Assembly: GCF_023856365.1 (NCBI RefSeq)
Contig: NC_064540.1
Coordinates: 8,656,501 to 8,720,500, forward strand
DNA length: 64,000 nt
DNA from: Brienomyrus brachyistius
Lineage: Eukaryota; Chordata; Actinopteri; Osteoglossiformes; Mormyridae
Reading direction: 5' to 3'
Part shown: piece after piece, positions 43,083 to 53,850 of the stretch
Layout of the letters: every line of letters starts with the position of its first letter
Position numbering within the stretch: position 1 is the stretch's first letter
The notes under the pieces: generated by a model
Told to the model about the DNA's origin: nothing
What the model saw: only the letters and a program-made list of their open reading frames with translations
The model's database searches: none
Program-made: the position numbers and the translations under genes

Positions 43083-43920
43083 CATTACTAAAGCTACTCT
43101 GAATAAATGGCTTATTCAAGGGTACAATTGTATGACCTTCTCCCAAAGCTCACAGCAGCAAGCTTTTGGAATCTGAAGCTCAGTTCATTAAACATGACTC
43201 GCAACCCAAAAGACAAGCCAGGTCTGAAAGCCCCTCAGAAGATCCACACCCGGTTGACAGCTCACTGGCTCGGCGCGTCAGCGTGATGAGCTCTCGACCT
43301 GCTCCAATGGGAGTCTAAAACCACTGCCGCGTATGTGAGGAGAAGCCCATCCTGTCTCTTTAAATCACCTGTGTGGGTCACTGTGGTGTCTACCCCCCTT
43401 AACCCGCTCTCATTTGACAGCCTTTATCCATAGTACTCTACCCGCAAAACCACAAAACTGCAACAATCATATGAATTACTAAGGGTTGTTATTTTAGGAT
43501 ACTTTTTAAACCTAAATTATACATGATTCCTTTGCTCCAATTTCATAAAAAAGAGCAGAATTTCCAATAGTGTTAACGAGTAAAATTAATCAGATGTTTA
43601 TTCCCTAGAAGCGTCTTCTCACTTTAATTAATTCGGATGACTAATTAGGTGTATTCTGGGCCTGTACATTGAGAGGTTTCCTACTGAGTTATGGTGTTTT
43701 ATTTTTCTGTTCAAAATACACAGTGCAGTATAAAATGCAGCATAAAATCAGCCAGGTTTGCAAAATCAAATCAGCCACAAATGTTTCTGTAGGACTGTCA
43801 GCTCTGTTGAGTGACCTTTTTGTTTAGGAAACACAACTCAGTTTTACTCAGGAGGTAGAATTCTTACAATATAAAGGTAAAAGAACATAGAAGAAGAAAA
43901 AATAATACTCCAATAAGGAT

Positions 43921-43985
43921 ATTATTATTAATAATAATCATTTAAAATAATAATAACAACAATAACAACAACAATAATAACAACT
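43921..43985. repeat. (AAT/AAC)n simple repeat
   Basis: Interrupted ATT, AAT and AAC trinucleotides. Confidence 0.85.
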
Positions 43986-44567
43986 ACTGTACAGATAAGA
44001 TGAAAACTGACATCAATACCAGCTGTTTGGGGGATTCTGGTTAAATAAGTTTAAAGGGACATTCCACCAAAATAAAATTTAAAACAAATAAATGACATAT
44101 CCAAAAATATATATATTTATATTTTGGTAAGAAAACACCAACTCTGGCATACAACAACAGTCCAAGAGCACTTGTGATGGACAAAATGATGCTTCGTGAA
44201 CCATTTGCTGTATTTTTTGACCCCACTAGATGGTGCTCTCAGATTTGATTTGCAATGACGTTAAATGCAATGTTTTTTTGTTTTTTTTTTTAATAAAATC
44301 AAACCCAGTCAATAAATCCCTGCAAATGTATAGTTTTAGAATACAGACTGGATTACCATGTATCAGATTGTAAACCACCTCAGCAGATATTCAAGAAGTG
44401 AATATAGTGATGATGGTGACTGGTGTGTATAATACGGGCCAGTAGAGGACGTATAATGAGGGGCTCCAGTTCCATTGAGTCTGGCGGGCCCACAGCATAC
44501 TTTGGAGCAGACAGTGCATGGCCATAGCCAAAGTCGTTGATAGGTCAGGAGGCAAGAATAGCGGTAG

Positions 44568-45236
44568 GGCTGTCGCGATCAAGTCGTGATGTAATCGCGA
44601 TTATATGGAGCATGCGCAATAATCACCAGAGCTTTAGATGACGATTGAAACATTTATCCAGACGCCGGCTTTTCGATACTTTTACTTATGCACCACAATT
44701 TCGTAAGCAGATTACTAGTGTGCCTAAGATATTAATGACATGCGTACTGTGACGCCCAAAAGTCAGAAGTTTGTATAAATTCAGCGTATCCTTATGCTTA
44801 TTAAATTCAGTTAACCGCAGGCCACGCAATTGTGTTAGTAAATTATGGAAGCGATAAGTACTTAAGTGGCACTGAAGATAAGAAAAGCTCAACAGCTATA
44901 ACATCATTTGAAAGAGGAGACATTGGGGATAAACAAGGTAAAAAGACGTCGGTGGTGTGGCGGTACTTTTTGCAGTTTAAAGTCCGACACATTTATAAAA
45001 CATAAGAATACAACGAATTTATACAGAACACTAACTTTTGGCATCACAATACGCATCTTATTAATATTTTCAGCACACATTAAACTGTTTACCGAACTGT
45101 GGGTGTAAATAAACGTCCGTATAGTACCGAATAGCCGGCATCCGCACAAACGTTTCATCTGTCATTTAAAGCCCGGTGATGATCGTGCGCATGCGCCATA
45201 TAAACGCGATTACATCGTGACTGATCGCGACAAGCC
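44568..45236. mobile_element. 669-bp foldback (long inverted repeat) element
   Basis: The left arm begins GGCTGTCGCGATCAAGTCGT and the right end, read on the - strand, begins GGCTTGTCGCGATCAGTCAC. Both continue with TGTAATCGCG, TATATGG-GCATGCGCA, GCTTTARATGAC and TTCTGTATAAATTC-like blocks for about 300 bp each around a core near 44870-44905. No long frame is present. A target duplication was not identified. Confidence 0.82.
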
Positions 45237-45914
45237 ACAGTCACCCGGGGCGCCGTCACAGCATGCATGACATGGCTGTGGAACACTGTGTGAGAAATAC
45301 GCTTCCCTCCCCCTCCAAAAAAAGCACGATGACTTACATTGCTGTAAAAAGCTGAATCCATATGCGTAAAATATTTACACATTTCTCGAGATGTTTAAAT
45401 AAAGTTATGCATTTAAATTAATGTGCATGTTTCTCGCCTTCGCACCCACACTGTCGCTGTAATCGGAGGGTTTCCCCATCACTCCTGTTGGGGGAGAGCT
45501 CTTCATTCTAATCACACGCCACCCCAGGAGTGCCGTGCTATGGGGCTCTCGAACCCGGACGCCCCCACAGCAGGTCACGTGACTCGGATCCCATGGGGGC
45601 CTGCCCTCGTCGCTTGGCTCCACACTGGAACCTGGGACTGAGCGTGCTGCCCCCAGCATGCTGCCCCATCTGCTGTCTCCCCCGGCCCCTGGGACGCGAG
45701 GAGGGGGCGGACCAAACTGGGGCTTCATAATCAGACAACCAAAGACTTAATCTGAGTGCTTGGAACAAGGGGCGGATTAGCCAGCGGCCAGCCGTGTAGC
45801 CAAGAGGGGGGCGTCAGGTCACAGAGGAGGGTGTCCGCAGCTCCGGCTGGGCTCGGGCGATAGTGTCCTGGGGGAGGGGGTGGGGGGCAACGAGCTATAA
45901 AGCGCACTTCAGCA

Positions 45915-46088
45915 AGTCAAGGCCCTGTGTCTGCAATCAGAACGTTGCTGGTTCAAATCCCACAGTCGGCAGAGTGAGTTCACTTTTGGGCTCCTAGGCA
46001 GGGTCCTTAGCCCCCAAGTGCTCCAGGAATTGTCTGACCCTGCTTTCGTATGTCACCTTGGGTAAACGCATCTGTTAAATAAGTAAGT
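45915..46088 (+). repeat. tRNA-derived SINE-like copy
   Basis: It contains GCTGGTTCAAATCCCACAG (B-box-like), TTTTGGGCTCCTAGGCAGGG, CTTAGCCCCCAAGTGCTCCA and CTGACCCTGCTTTCGTATGT, ending GCATCTGTTAAATAAGTAAG. Confidence 0.75.
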
Positions 46089-46359
46089 GACGGCTTCAGT
46101 CAGCAGGGCTGATCACTGACACTGTAGGCCAGTCCCTGAATCGACAGGGCTCTGTGCAGACGCTGCTCATCACCGGGTGTCTACAGAGACGTGAACGTGG
46201 GCACAACACACACATCGCAGGGGAAAAGAGAGAGAGCGAGAGAACATGAGCCCAAAAATAGCAGGATGTATAGACCCATATTTATTTAGTCCAAGCTGGC
46301 AGATGGTTGTTCTGAATGAGCAATGGGACGAAACCTGGCTCAGGAACTAAGAGCCGTCC

Positions 46360-46980
46360 TCAGAACTCCAGGCTACACAGCACTGACACGCACACACTCC
46401 CTAGGCTACACAGCACTGACACGCACGCATGCACGCACTCCCCAGGCTACACAGTACTGACACGCACGCATGCACACACCCCCCAGGCTACACAGCACTG
46501 ACACGCACGCATGCAGACACCCCCCAGGCTACACAGCACTGACACGCACGCACTCCCTAGGCTACACAGCACTGACACGCACGCACTCCCTAGGCTACAC
46601 AGCACTGACACACACGCATGCACGCACTCCCCAGGCTACACAGTACTGACACGCACGCATGCACACACCCCCCAGGCTACACAGCACTGACACGCACGCA
46701 TGCAGACACCCCCCAGGCTACACAGCACTGACACGCACACACACCCCCCAGGCTACACAGCACTGACACGCACGCACTCCCCAGGCTACACAGCACTGAC
46801 ATGCACGCATGCAGACACCCCCCAGGCTACACAGCACTGACACGCACACGTGCACACACCCCCCAGACTACACAGCAGTGACTCGAACGCAACCACCAAG
46901 CTACACACCACTGACACGCACAGACCCCTCGGGCTACACAGCACTGACATGCACAGAACCCCCAGGCCACACAGGACGCA
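46360..46980. repeat. variable-length minisatellite, about 17 copies
   Basis: The constant core is GGCTACACAGCACTGACACG, followed by CACGCA(TGCACNCA) and CTCCCTA, CTCCCCA or CCCCCCA. Unit length varies from about 29 to 42 bp with the CA part. Blocks of several units look duplicated (46380-46550 resembles 46600-46740). Confidence 0.92.
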
Positions 46981-48237
46981 GAACATGTTTTTAAATGCGT
47001 GAAACTAATGTTGTTATCTCCATCAGTGCATATGCTCAAAAAATACACAATCAGAAATCCGTCTACTTCCAAATGTATCACAACATACTCCTGATTTTTT
47101 TTCTCTCAAGCATGAGCAGCTATTGATATGCCAACGAGTTCATTAGGGGTGGAGTTAAACCACATACGGAAACACCGACCAAGAATGACAGAACTGCACG
47201 CGACGTCAGGCAGTTTGTACTTGCTATTTTTACGATGCCACAACAGCGGTGATGAAATTAATTCATCTTCCGATGAAGATTGTGACAGTGATGAGGATTG
47301 TTTTAAGAAGAATTTTTTTTGCACAAAACAAGCTGATTGTTCATACTCATGCTAAATCATGCGACTTCCCCGTTCTTCCATACTTCCAATTGCTTTCAAC
47401 AAAGATATAAACTACAAATTATATCTGTTTTTGTCTTGGTTCACACTGACACTCAGCATTAGACAGGCCCATTGACAGGCTGATTTGGGTACAGGGAGTT
47501 TCCCCAGTTGAATATCATTCATATTCATGACCACAGCTGTTTGCCCAGGTAGAGACAATACGTTGTAGCTCTCTATTTATTAAACTAGAAGGAATTTGTG
47601 AATGACTTGCAGGCAGGTGTTGTGCACTGCACTGAATGCACTTAAGTTAGCATTTTACTCCCATTACTGCTGGGACATTCTGAATGTTCAGAATAAATAC
47701 ATTTTTTGTTAAACATTTGGCCTCCTTTTTTACCTTTATGGAATCAAACTGGGGAATTGATCAGAACTGGAATCGATAAGCAGAACCGGATTTTTAATTA
47801 ATAAAATTCAAACAATACTCAACCCTAATGCAGAGGGTCAAAGCCACTGGTGGGCTTGTTAGTAGCTCAGAGCCTGGCCCCCACCCCAGCTGGGCCCAAA
47901 CCTCTGCCTACACACCCGCTCTGTAGGCAGGCGCATCACCATATCGCGCCTGTGGTTCTCGACCCGTCCTACAGGACGTAGTGTTACCTCGACCCCCCCC
48001 CCCCCTCCAGCTGCACTGATACCCTCCACTTTCCTGGAAGCCCTCGTGAAGGATCCATTGACACAGACATGAAGCGTCTTCCTGTCACGGCTGACGCGCG
48101 ATCAGTCCTGCAGATTTAACGCAGTATTCAGTGGAAAATGCACAGTAAATGCGGCAGGCACGGCACATTGTGTCACTCCAACACAAGGAGTGACAGACAT
48201 CCACCGACACGTCTGTTCATATTCCATCTGGGACAGT

Positions 48238-48254
48238 GGGGGGGGGGGGGGGGG
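48238..48254 (+). repeat. poly-G run (17 nt)
   Basis: Seventeen G followed by CGGGCGG. Confidence 0.95.
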
Positions 48255-49204
48255 CGGGCGGAGCATCCAGCAAGCAGGAATCAGAAGGCAGAGGATACCC
48301 TGGACAGGATGCCAGTCCATTGCAGTGCTCACGATTCTTCAGGAATGTTTCAGGGCTCCCCTTATCGGATGAGCAGCGTTTTGGAGCTGCATATAGATAA
48401 AGGACTGTCTAGGGGCAGCCAGCTGTAGCCACTCCAGAATCCCCACTAAATCCGGAATGTTCCACTGGGGCATACGGATAACCCACAGAGCATGCTGCAT
48501 GGAGCAGTCGGCTGGATGGGGCCGGTTTAGGAGCAGCGGGGGGCAGGCGTGAGCGACGGAGGGCACTGGCTGCCCTCGACGCATCAGTGAAACTCGGACG
48601 AGGCTGTCGGTCACCTGGTATCGGAACGTTCGGCTCATTCAGGCACCAGCAAACCAAAGTTCTGCCACGGACTTTCAGGGATCGCAATCGGGGAGACACA
48701 CAGACACCGGCTGCTCAGATTCACGACGAGATGAGCTAAAGGACCTGCTCAGGGTGAATCCCGCCCACGACAGAGCCGGCGTCCTCTTCTGGGAGCCCTG
48801 GCACACTTCTGACAGACTGTAAAAAAGTTCTGAAGCACAGTTGTGCCCATCGAGGTCCAACCCACCCATGCCCAGGACCTCCCGGCCCAAATAAAACTCC
48901 CAAATCAGGCATTCCTCGTGAAGGAGAGAAGTGGATCCTAGCTCCCCTTTTATGGAGGAACAAAGGCGACAGCTTCTCCTCAGGGACCTCGTGAGGGAGG
49001 AGGCGTCGGAAGCTTCAAAGGCGTATCAGGGCCGTTCACTATGTCGCCCCTCTGCTTTTGATGCGGAGATTGCAGGAGCCGGGCCTCTCAGTATCATTCA
49101 GTACCCGTGCTGTTCAGCCCTCATTATGTGCATGCAGCACGCCTTCCTGTTAATCACTTGCAACACACCTCAAAACTGGGCTCCATGAGAAAAAGACAGG
49201 TTCA

Positions 49205-49318
49205 GGGGCCGGAGAACGGGGTTAAGGGCTTTGCTCAAACTGCCTGATCGTGAGGTGGGATTAGAACCAACAACCTTCTGACACACATCCATAACCCACT
49301 GAGCTATGCGCGGCCATA
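49205..49318 (-). repeat. SINE-like fragment, reverse orientation
   Basis: On the - strand: AGCTCAGTGGGTTATGG, GGTTGTTGGTTCTAATCCCA, then GAGCAAAGCCCTTAACCCC. It is the same family as 12200-12398. Confidence 0.7.
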
Positions 49319-50487
49319 TGTTTCAAGTTGCAGCTTTCAAGTTATCTTGTTGAATGAGATGAACACAGTGAAATTCTTATGCCACAGTTGCAGAGGAGGA
49401 GACAGGTGTATGGGGGAGAGTCTAACAAACAGCAGCGCAATAAAAGACAAGACAAGCAAGACAAGAGACAGCGCAATATAAGAACAAGCAAACAACAAAT
49501 AAGTAATGAATATAATGCAATGGGAATAAGGCCACAAGTACCAACCAGAATGAGATTTAAACCCACACTGGCAGAGCATGAGGCATTAACAGGTCATGCC
49601 CATATTCCCTGAGCCACCCCATCACAGATACATTTAGGATGTTCACGCAATGACCGATATAACTTCCTGCTCAACGGCGTGCGGGAGGCTGGCGCCGCAT
49701 CAGGATGTCACTCAGAAACACAGGAACCTTTGAAACAAGCCTTAGGAACCCAGTCCGGGTAACCCCCAGCCAACCCACCCCCGCTGTCTCGGACCCGGAT
49801 GGAGAAACTGAGGGAAACTTCGCCTCAGAAGTTCAGCAGGACAGGGGGGCGATAGATGCCAGCGAGGGAGCGCATCACATCGAGGTGCCGCTGTCAGCCA
49901 CTGCGGAATCCCAGGACCACACACACACACATCACTGCTTAGGAACAAACCGCGCAGACAAGAAGGTGCCCCCCCCAGTCGTAAGCGGGCGATCAAAGTT
50001 TGAGATGGGAGAATCTCACTCGTTTCAGACCGCATTTACATAACCTCTCCCCCTCCCCATCCATGCCCTGACCCACTTCACAGAAGTGATGTTACGGGCA
50101 GAATAAAAATCACTAATTAGTAAGAACGTCACAGACATGAACCGTAATTTATCACAATTTAAAAGTGCTGGAATAACCAGAACAGGTAGAGGAGATAAGA
50201 AGAGCCCCCCCACCCCCCAAAACAGGGGCAAAATCCCTGGGGGTGCAAACCTGTGGGGTGTGTGAACAGCACTGTGTCACACACCCTGCTTGGGGGTGCC
50301 ATCTGAGCGGGGGGGTGGCCGGCGTGTCTGACTAACATTTTGCCATGGGACACACCTCCCTCCCCTGCCTAAATTTAGTGAAACTATAAGCTGCACAAGC
50401 AGTGGGGGGGGGGGGGGCACTGCATGCACGTGAGCCCCCCCCAGGCACCCCGTCCCTAATCCGCACCCCGCAGAGTCCCGGTCCTAC

Positions 50488-50553
50488 CTGGTACATGTAT
50501 GTGTTAAAGTGGACCCCATTCTGCAGTTGGATCTTCACGGAGGACTGGTTCAT
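50488..50553 (-). CDS. possible alternative first exon of ppfia4 (speculative)
   Basis: An ATG at 50553 opens 22 codons, MNQSSVKIQLQNGVHFNTYM then YQ, followed by a good donor CAG|GTAGGA. The phase is 0, which would join the first ppfia4 exon found at 37521. I do not recognise the peptide and liprin N termini normally look different (MCEVMPT...). A chance open frame is more likely than not. Confidence 0.15.
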
Positions 50554-50861
50554 GTCGACAGGATCATGTCCAAGCTCGGCCCAAATCGGCAAGCCCCCCA
50601 GCGCTCCGGACGGCGGCAGACAAACAGCGGGAGGAAGAGGGAGAGAGAGAGCGAGCCAGCCAGCGAATGAGGCGCACCCCCCCCCCGCCTCCCGCCCCCC
50701 CCAGTGCCAAATCCCCGACGGATGACAGTAAGCTGGGGAATAAATTAAATTCCTAGGCTCTGCGAGTGGCAGCGGCTGAGGGGCGGCCTTCCAGGTCCGT
50801 GGAGAAATCCAGAGCGTGGTGGACTGTGAGCTGAGTGCCACGAGAGACAGGAGGGCGAGGT

Positions 50862-50879
50862 GGGGGGGGGGGGGGGGGG
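50862..50879 (+). repeat. poly-G run (18 nt) with purine-rich flank
   Basis: Eighteen G followed by a GA-rich stretch to about 50940. Confidence 0.95.
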
Positions 50880-51790
50880 ACAGAGAGAGAGAGAGAGGGG
50901 GAGAGAGAGAGAGAGGAGGGAGGGAGGACAGGGAGGAAGGCTGAGAGCTAATGCCACGGTATGTGGCTCACGGCGTGGTGAGGGGTTAGCTGGCACATGA
51001 CGGAGCAGCAGGCCGATGCTGCCGTCTGTACCCCCCCGACCACCTGTTTCAGCTGTGGCCGCATGCGCTGGCCACATGAGGGCACTGCACTGCCACGGGC
51101 TCATGTCCCCCCCAATATGATAGTGGGGGGCAAACAGTTCCCCACCCAATGCTTGACAGGCCGTTGCCAGAGCAACACTGCAGTGTGGTCCCGCCTCCTT
51201 GGGTTCCCCTCCTGTTGCTGCTGGCCTCTGATGTGACTCGGGGTTGTTAGCTACCACAAACTCCAGGTCGGTATTCAAACAGGGGCCAGGTGGGACCCAG
51301 TGATGTTCCAGCGTTATCACCGTGACCGTGACCGAGATGGCCTGCCGGATCAGTCATCACGGGAAATGTGGGAAAATGTGTGTGGATTCCTTTCATAAGA
51401 ATGTAAAAAATCCGCCACATTTGGACGTCCAACCGACGTGCAGCAGTCGCCGCTGAAACGGAGTTAAGGCAGACATGGTTCTCCGGAACCGGTTTATGGA
51501 CCTTTGGCTTCGTAGGTTGGAGTTTGGCACCTAAGTGGAGCAGCTTCAGCAGACATGATCTGCTGAGATCATCTGGAAAGGCTTTAGAAAATCAGTGCTA
51601 TAACAGTGCAATACAACAGGGGTCCCCCGTCTTAAATATATGCTGCTGATCTATAAACCAACTGCTATAAGTGTGGGGGGCACAGAATGTATGTCAGAAC
51701 CAGCTGAAGACATTTCACTTACTTAGCCAATGCGTTTATCCGAAACAACATACTATTTTGTGAAAATCAGACTATCTTTGGAGCAACTGT

Positions 51791-53491
51791 GGCCCTGTTC
51801 ACATCCGGCATTAACATGCCACCTGTCTGATCAAATCACAGCTGGACAGCGCTAAATACAGGTGTGAACGCACCCAAAACGGAGTGAAAACACATCGAGA
51901 TCCGATCGCTCAAACCACATTCGGGTTTGGTCTGAGACGCATATGGCCACATTCTTATAGCCTTCCATACAACACCAAAAAAGAAGTTTGAACGTACTGG
52001 GAAGTTCGTTTAATGTCGGATTGTCCCGATCCATTCGCACGGCAACGTTGTCAACGTGCGCATCATTAATATTCCGCGCAAATTCGGGAAAAATAAATTG
52101 TATAAGACGTGATTTATTAAGGATGTTTTGAAATTTCGCATATGAAATATTTAAATATTTAAATATTTTTAAATATTTAAAAAGCTTCCTTTTCATGTCA
52201 AAGCCGGTCCATGCTTTATTAATATCGGTGAAACGTGCCGGTAAAAATGACATGAACGCAAAATTAAAGAGTGTAGGTAAGAATGCGCCTTCTATAACTT
52301 AGATAATGAATATGTTAGTAGTAACATATAATAATATTCTTATTGTTTATATAGTTTTATACTGGGCTGTCCGGGGGCTCCCGGTCAGAAATTCAGTCCC
52401 AGTCCAGTCCTTACTATTTTGCTGCTTTTACTTTACTTGCTCCGAGTCAAACGTATAATTCAACGTATCAGCCAAAACAAATTTTGAGCTTCATCGGTTA
52501 TGATTAAAAGCCGAAATATTCGTATTACATCATAAGCAATATCATTAAATATCATATAGCAAGCAACATAATGCATTACATACTGAACCCTTTGTTCTTG
52601 TATAAAAAAATATTAACCTAAGTTCTGAAAGACCTTTTTAACATGTACATTTGTATTGTGTTGGCGAGGTATAAAAATGTATGCATACAACGTGAGAAGT
52701 TGAACTTCATTGTATAATATAGTTTGAATTATTTAAGAAAACACCTCCATCTATCCATTTTCCAAACCACTTATCCTACTGGGTCACGGGGGGTCCGGAG
52801 CCTATCCCAGAAGCAATGGGCACGAGGCAAGGAACAACCCAGGATGGGGGGCCAGCCCATCGCAGGGCACACTCACACACCATTCACTCACACATGCACA
52901 CCTATGGGCAATTTAATGACTCCAGTTAGCCTCAGCATGTTTTTGGACTGTGGGGGGGGGGGGACCGGAGTACCCGGAGAAAACCCCACGATGACATGGG
53001 GAGAACATGCAAACTCCACACACATGTGACCGAGGCAGAGACTCAAACCCGGGTCCCAGAGGTGTGAGATAACAGTGCTAACCACTGCACCACCATGCCG
53101 CCCCATATATAATACTCTTTAGGGGTTAAAAAAAATAAAAAAACATATTAATTATTGAAAGATGTATTTATTCATTTGTTTATTTATATTTATTTCATTT
53201 TGAGTATTAGGGTTTTTCATTACAAAGATCGTAGGCAGTTCGGTTACCCTGAAATACGCCAATAGTTTCTGATTTCTTCTTCTGCTTTTAATGTTCGGAA
53301 GATTCAGCATACGAAGGTGATTCACGTGCTTATTTAAATAAAATGCGGGAAAATGACATCCGATTACCAGCGGATACCATACGCATGCGCAAATGCATGT
53401 TAATACCAGGTGTGAATGGACGGTATTTATCGCTGTCCACTTGTGATCGGATCACCCAGGACGCATGTTAATAGCGAGTGTGAACAGGGCC
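51791..53491. mobile_element. 1.7-kb inverted-repeat DNA transposon, non-autonomous
   Basis: The left end GGCCCTGTTCACATCCGGCA then TTAACATG is mirrored at the right, where the - strand reads GGCCCTGTTCACACTCGCTA then TTAACATGCG. Similarity continues through GGACAGCG-TAAATAC and CAGGTGTGAA-like blocks for about 100 bp. The interior has no transposase-like frame; the longest frame is 133 codons at 51852-52253 on the - strand, unrecognised. A repeat A copy lies inside it. The superfamily is not assigned. Confidence 0.75.
52746..53104 (+). repeat. interspersed repeat A, full-length-like copy nested in the transposon
   Basis: CTATCCATTTTCCAAACCAC, TTATCCTACTGGGTCACGGG, GCCTATCCCAGAAGCAATGG, CCAGGATGGGGGGCCAGCCC, GGGAGAACATGCAAACTCCA and TAACCACTGCACCACCATGC are collinear with 31683-31998. 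It keeps the CACACTCACACACC segment lost from the other copy. Confidence 0.88.
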
Positions 53492-53494
53492 TGA

Positions 53495-53575
53495 GGCTAA
53501 GGGCCTCGCTCAAAGCCCCAGCAGTGAAATCACTCTACCAGCCCTGGAATTTTAACCAATGACCTTCTGCATCCT
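53495..53575 (-). repeat. SINE-like fragment, reverse orientation
   Basis: On the - strand it contains CAGGGCTGGTAGAGTGATTT, CACTGCTGGGGCTTTGAGCG and AGGCCCTTAGCC. It directly abuts the end of the 1.7-kb transposon. Confidence 0.6.
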
Positions 53576-53675
53576 GCTGGTCCACACAGTACCCCCCATG
53601 GATGGAGCTAGAAGCTGAAGCTTGCTTAAAATGTACAGCACAATTCAGCGCAAACGGACAATGAGGATATGTAGC

Positions 53676-53850
53676 CTGTGTGTGTGTGTATGTGTGTGTG
53701 TATGCTGTGTCTGCTCTGTGTGTATGTGTGTGTATGTGCTCTGTGTGTGTGGGCTATGTGTGTGATGCCTGCTATGTGTGTGTGTGCCTGTTTATACTCT
53801 GTGTGTATGTGTGTGTGTGTATGTGCTCTGTGTGTGTGTCTGTGCGTACA
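53676..53850. repeat. (TG)n cryptic simple repeat
   Basis: TGTGTATG tracts alternate with TGCTCTG. They give VCVC and HTHT frames on the two strands that are not coding. Confidence 0.93.

Noticed and set aside
45405..45768. GC-rich segment that might be a CpG-island promoter
   Set aside because: CpG content is moderate only locally, and no recognisable first exon or conserved start lies beside it.
50332..51320. 169- and 191-codon Pro/Ser/Leu frames on the - strand
   Set aside because: They are driven by G runs and GA-rich tracts. Only the 66-nt candidate exon inside was kept, at low confidence.
51852..52253. 133-codon frame inside the 1.7-kb transposon as a transposase remnant
   Set aside because: No catalytic or DNA-binding motif is recognisable and it overlaps the terminal repeat region.
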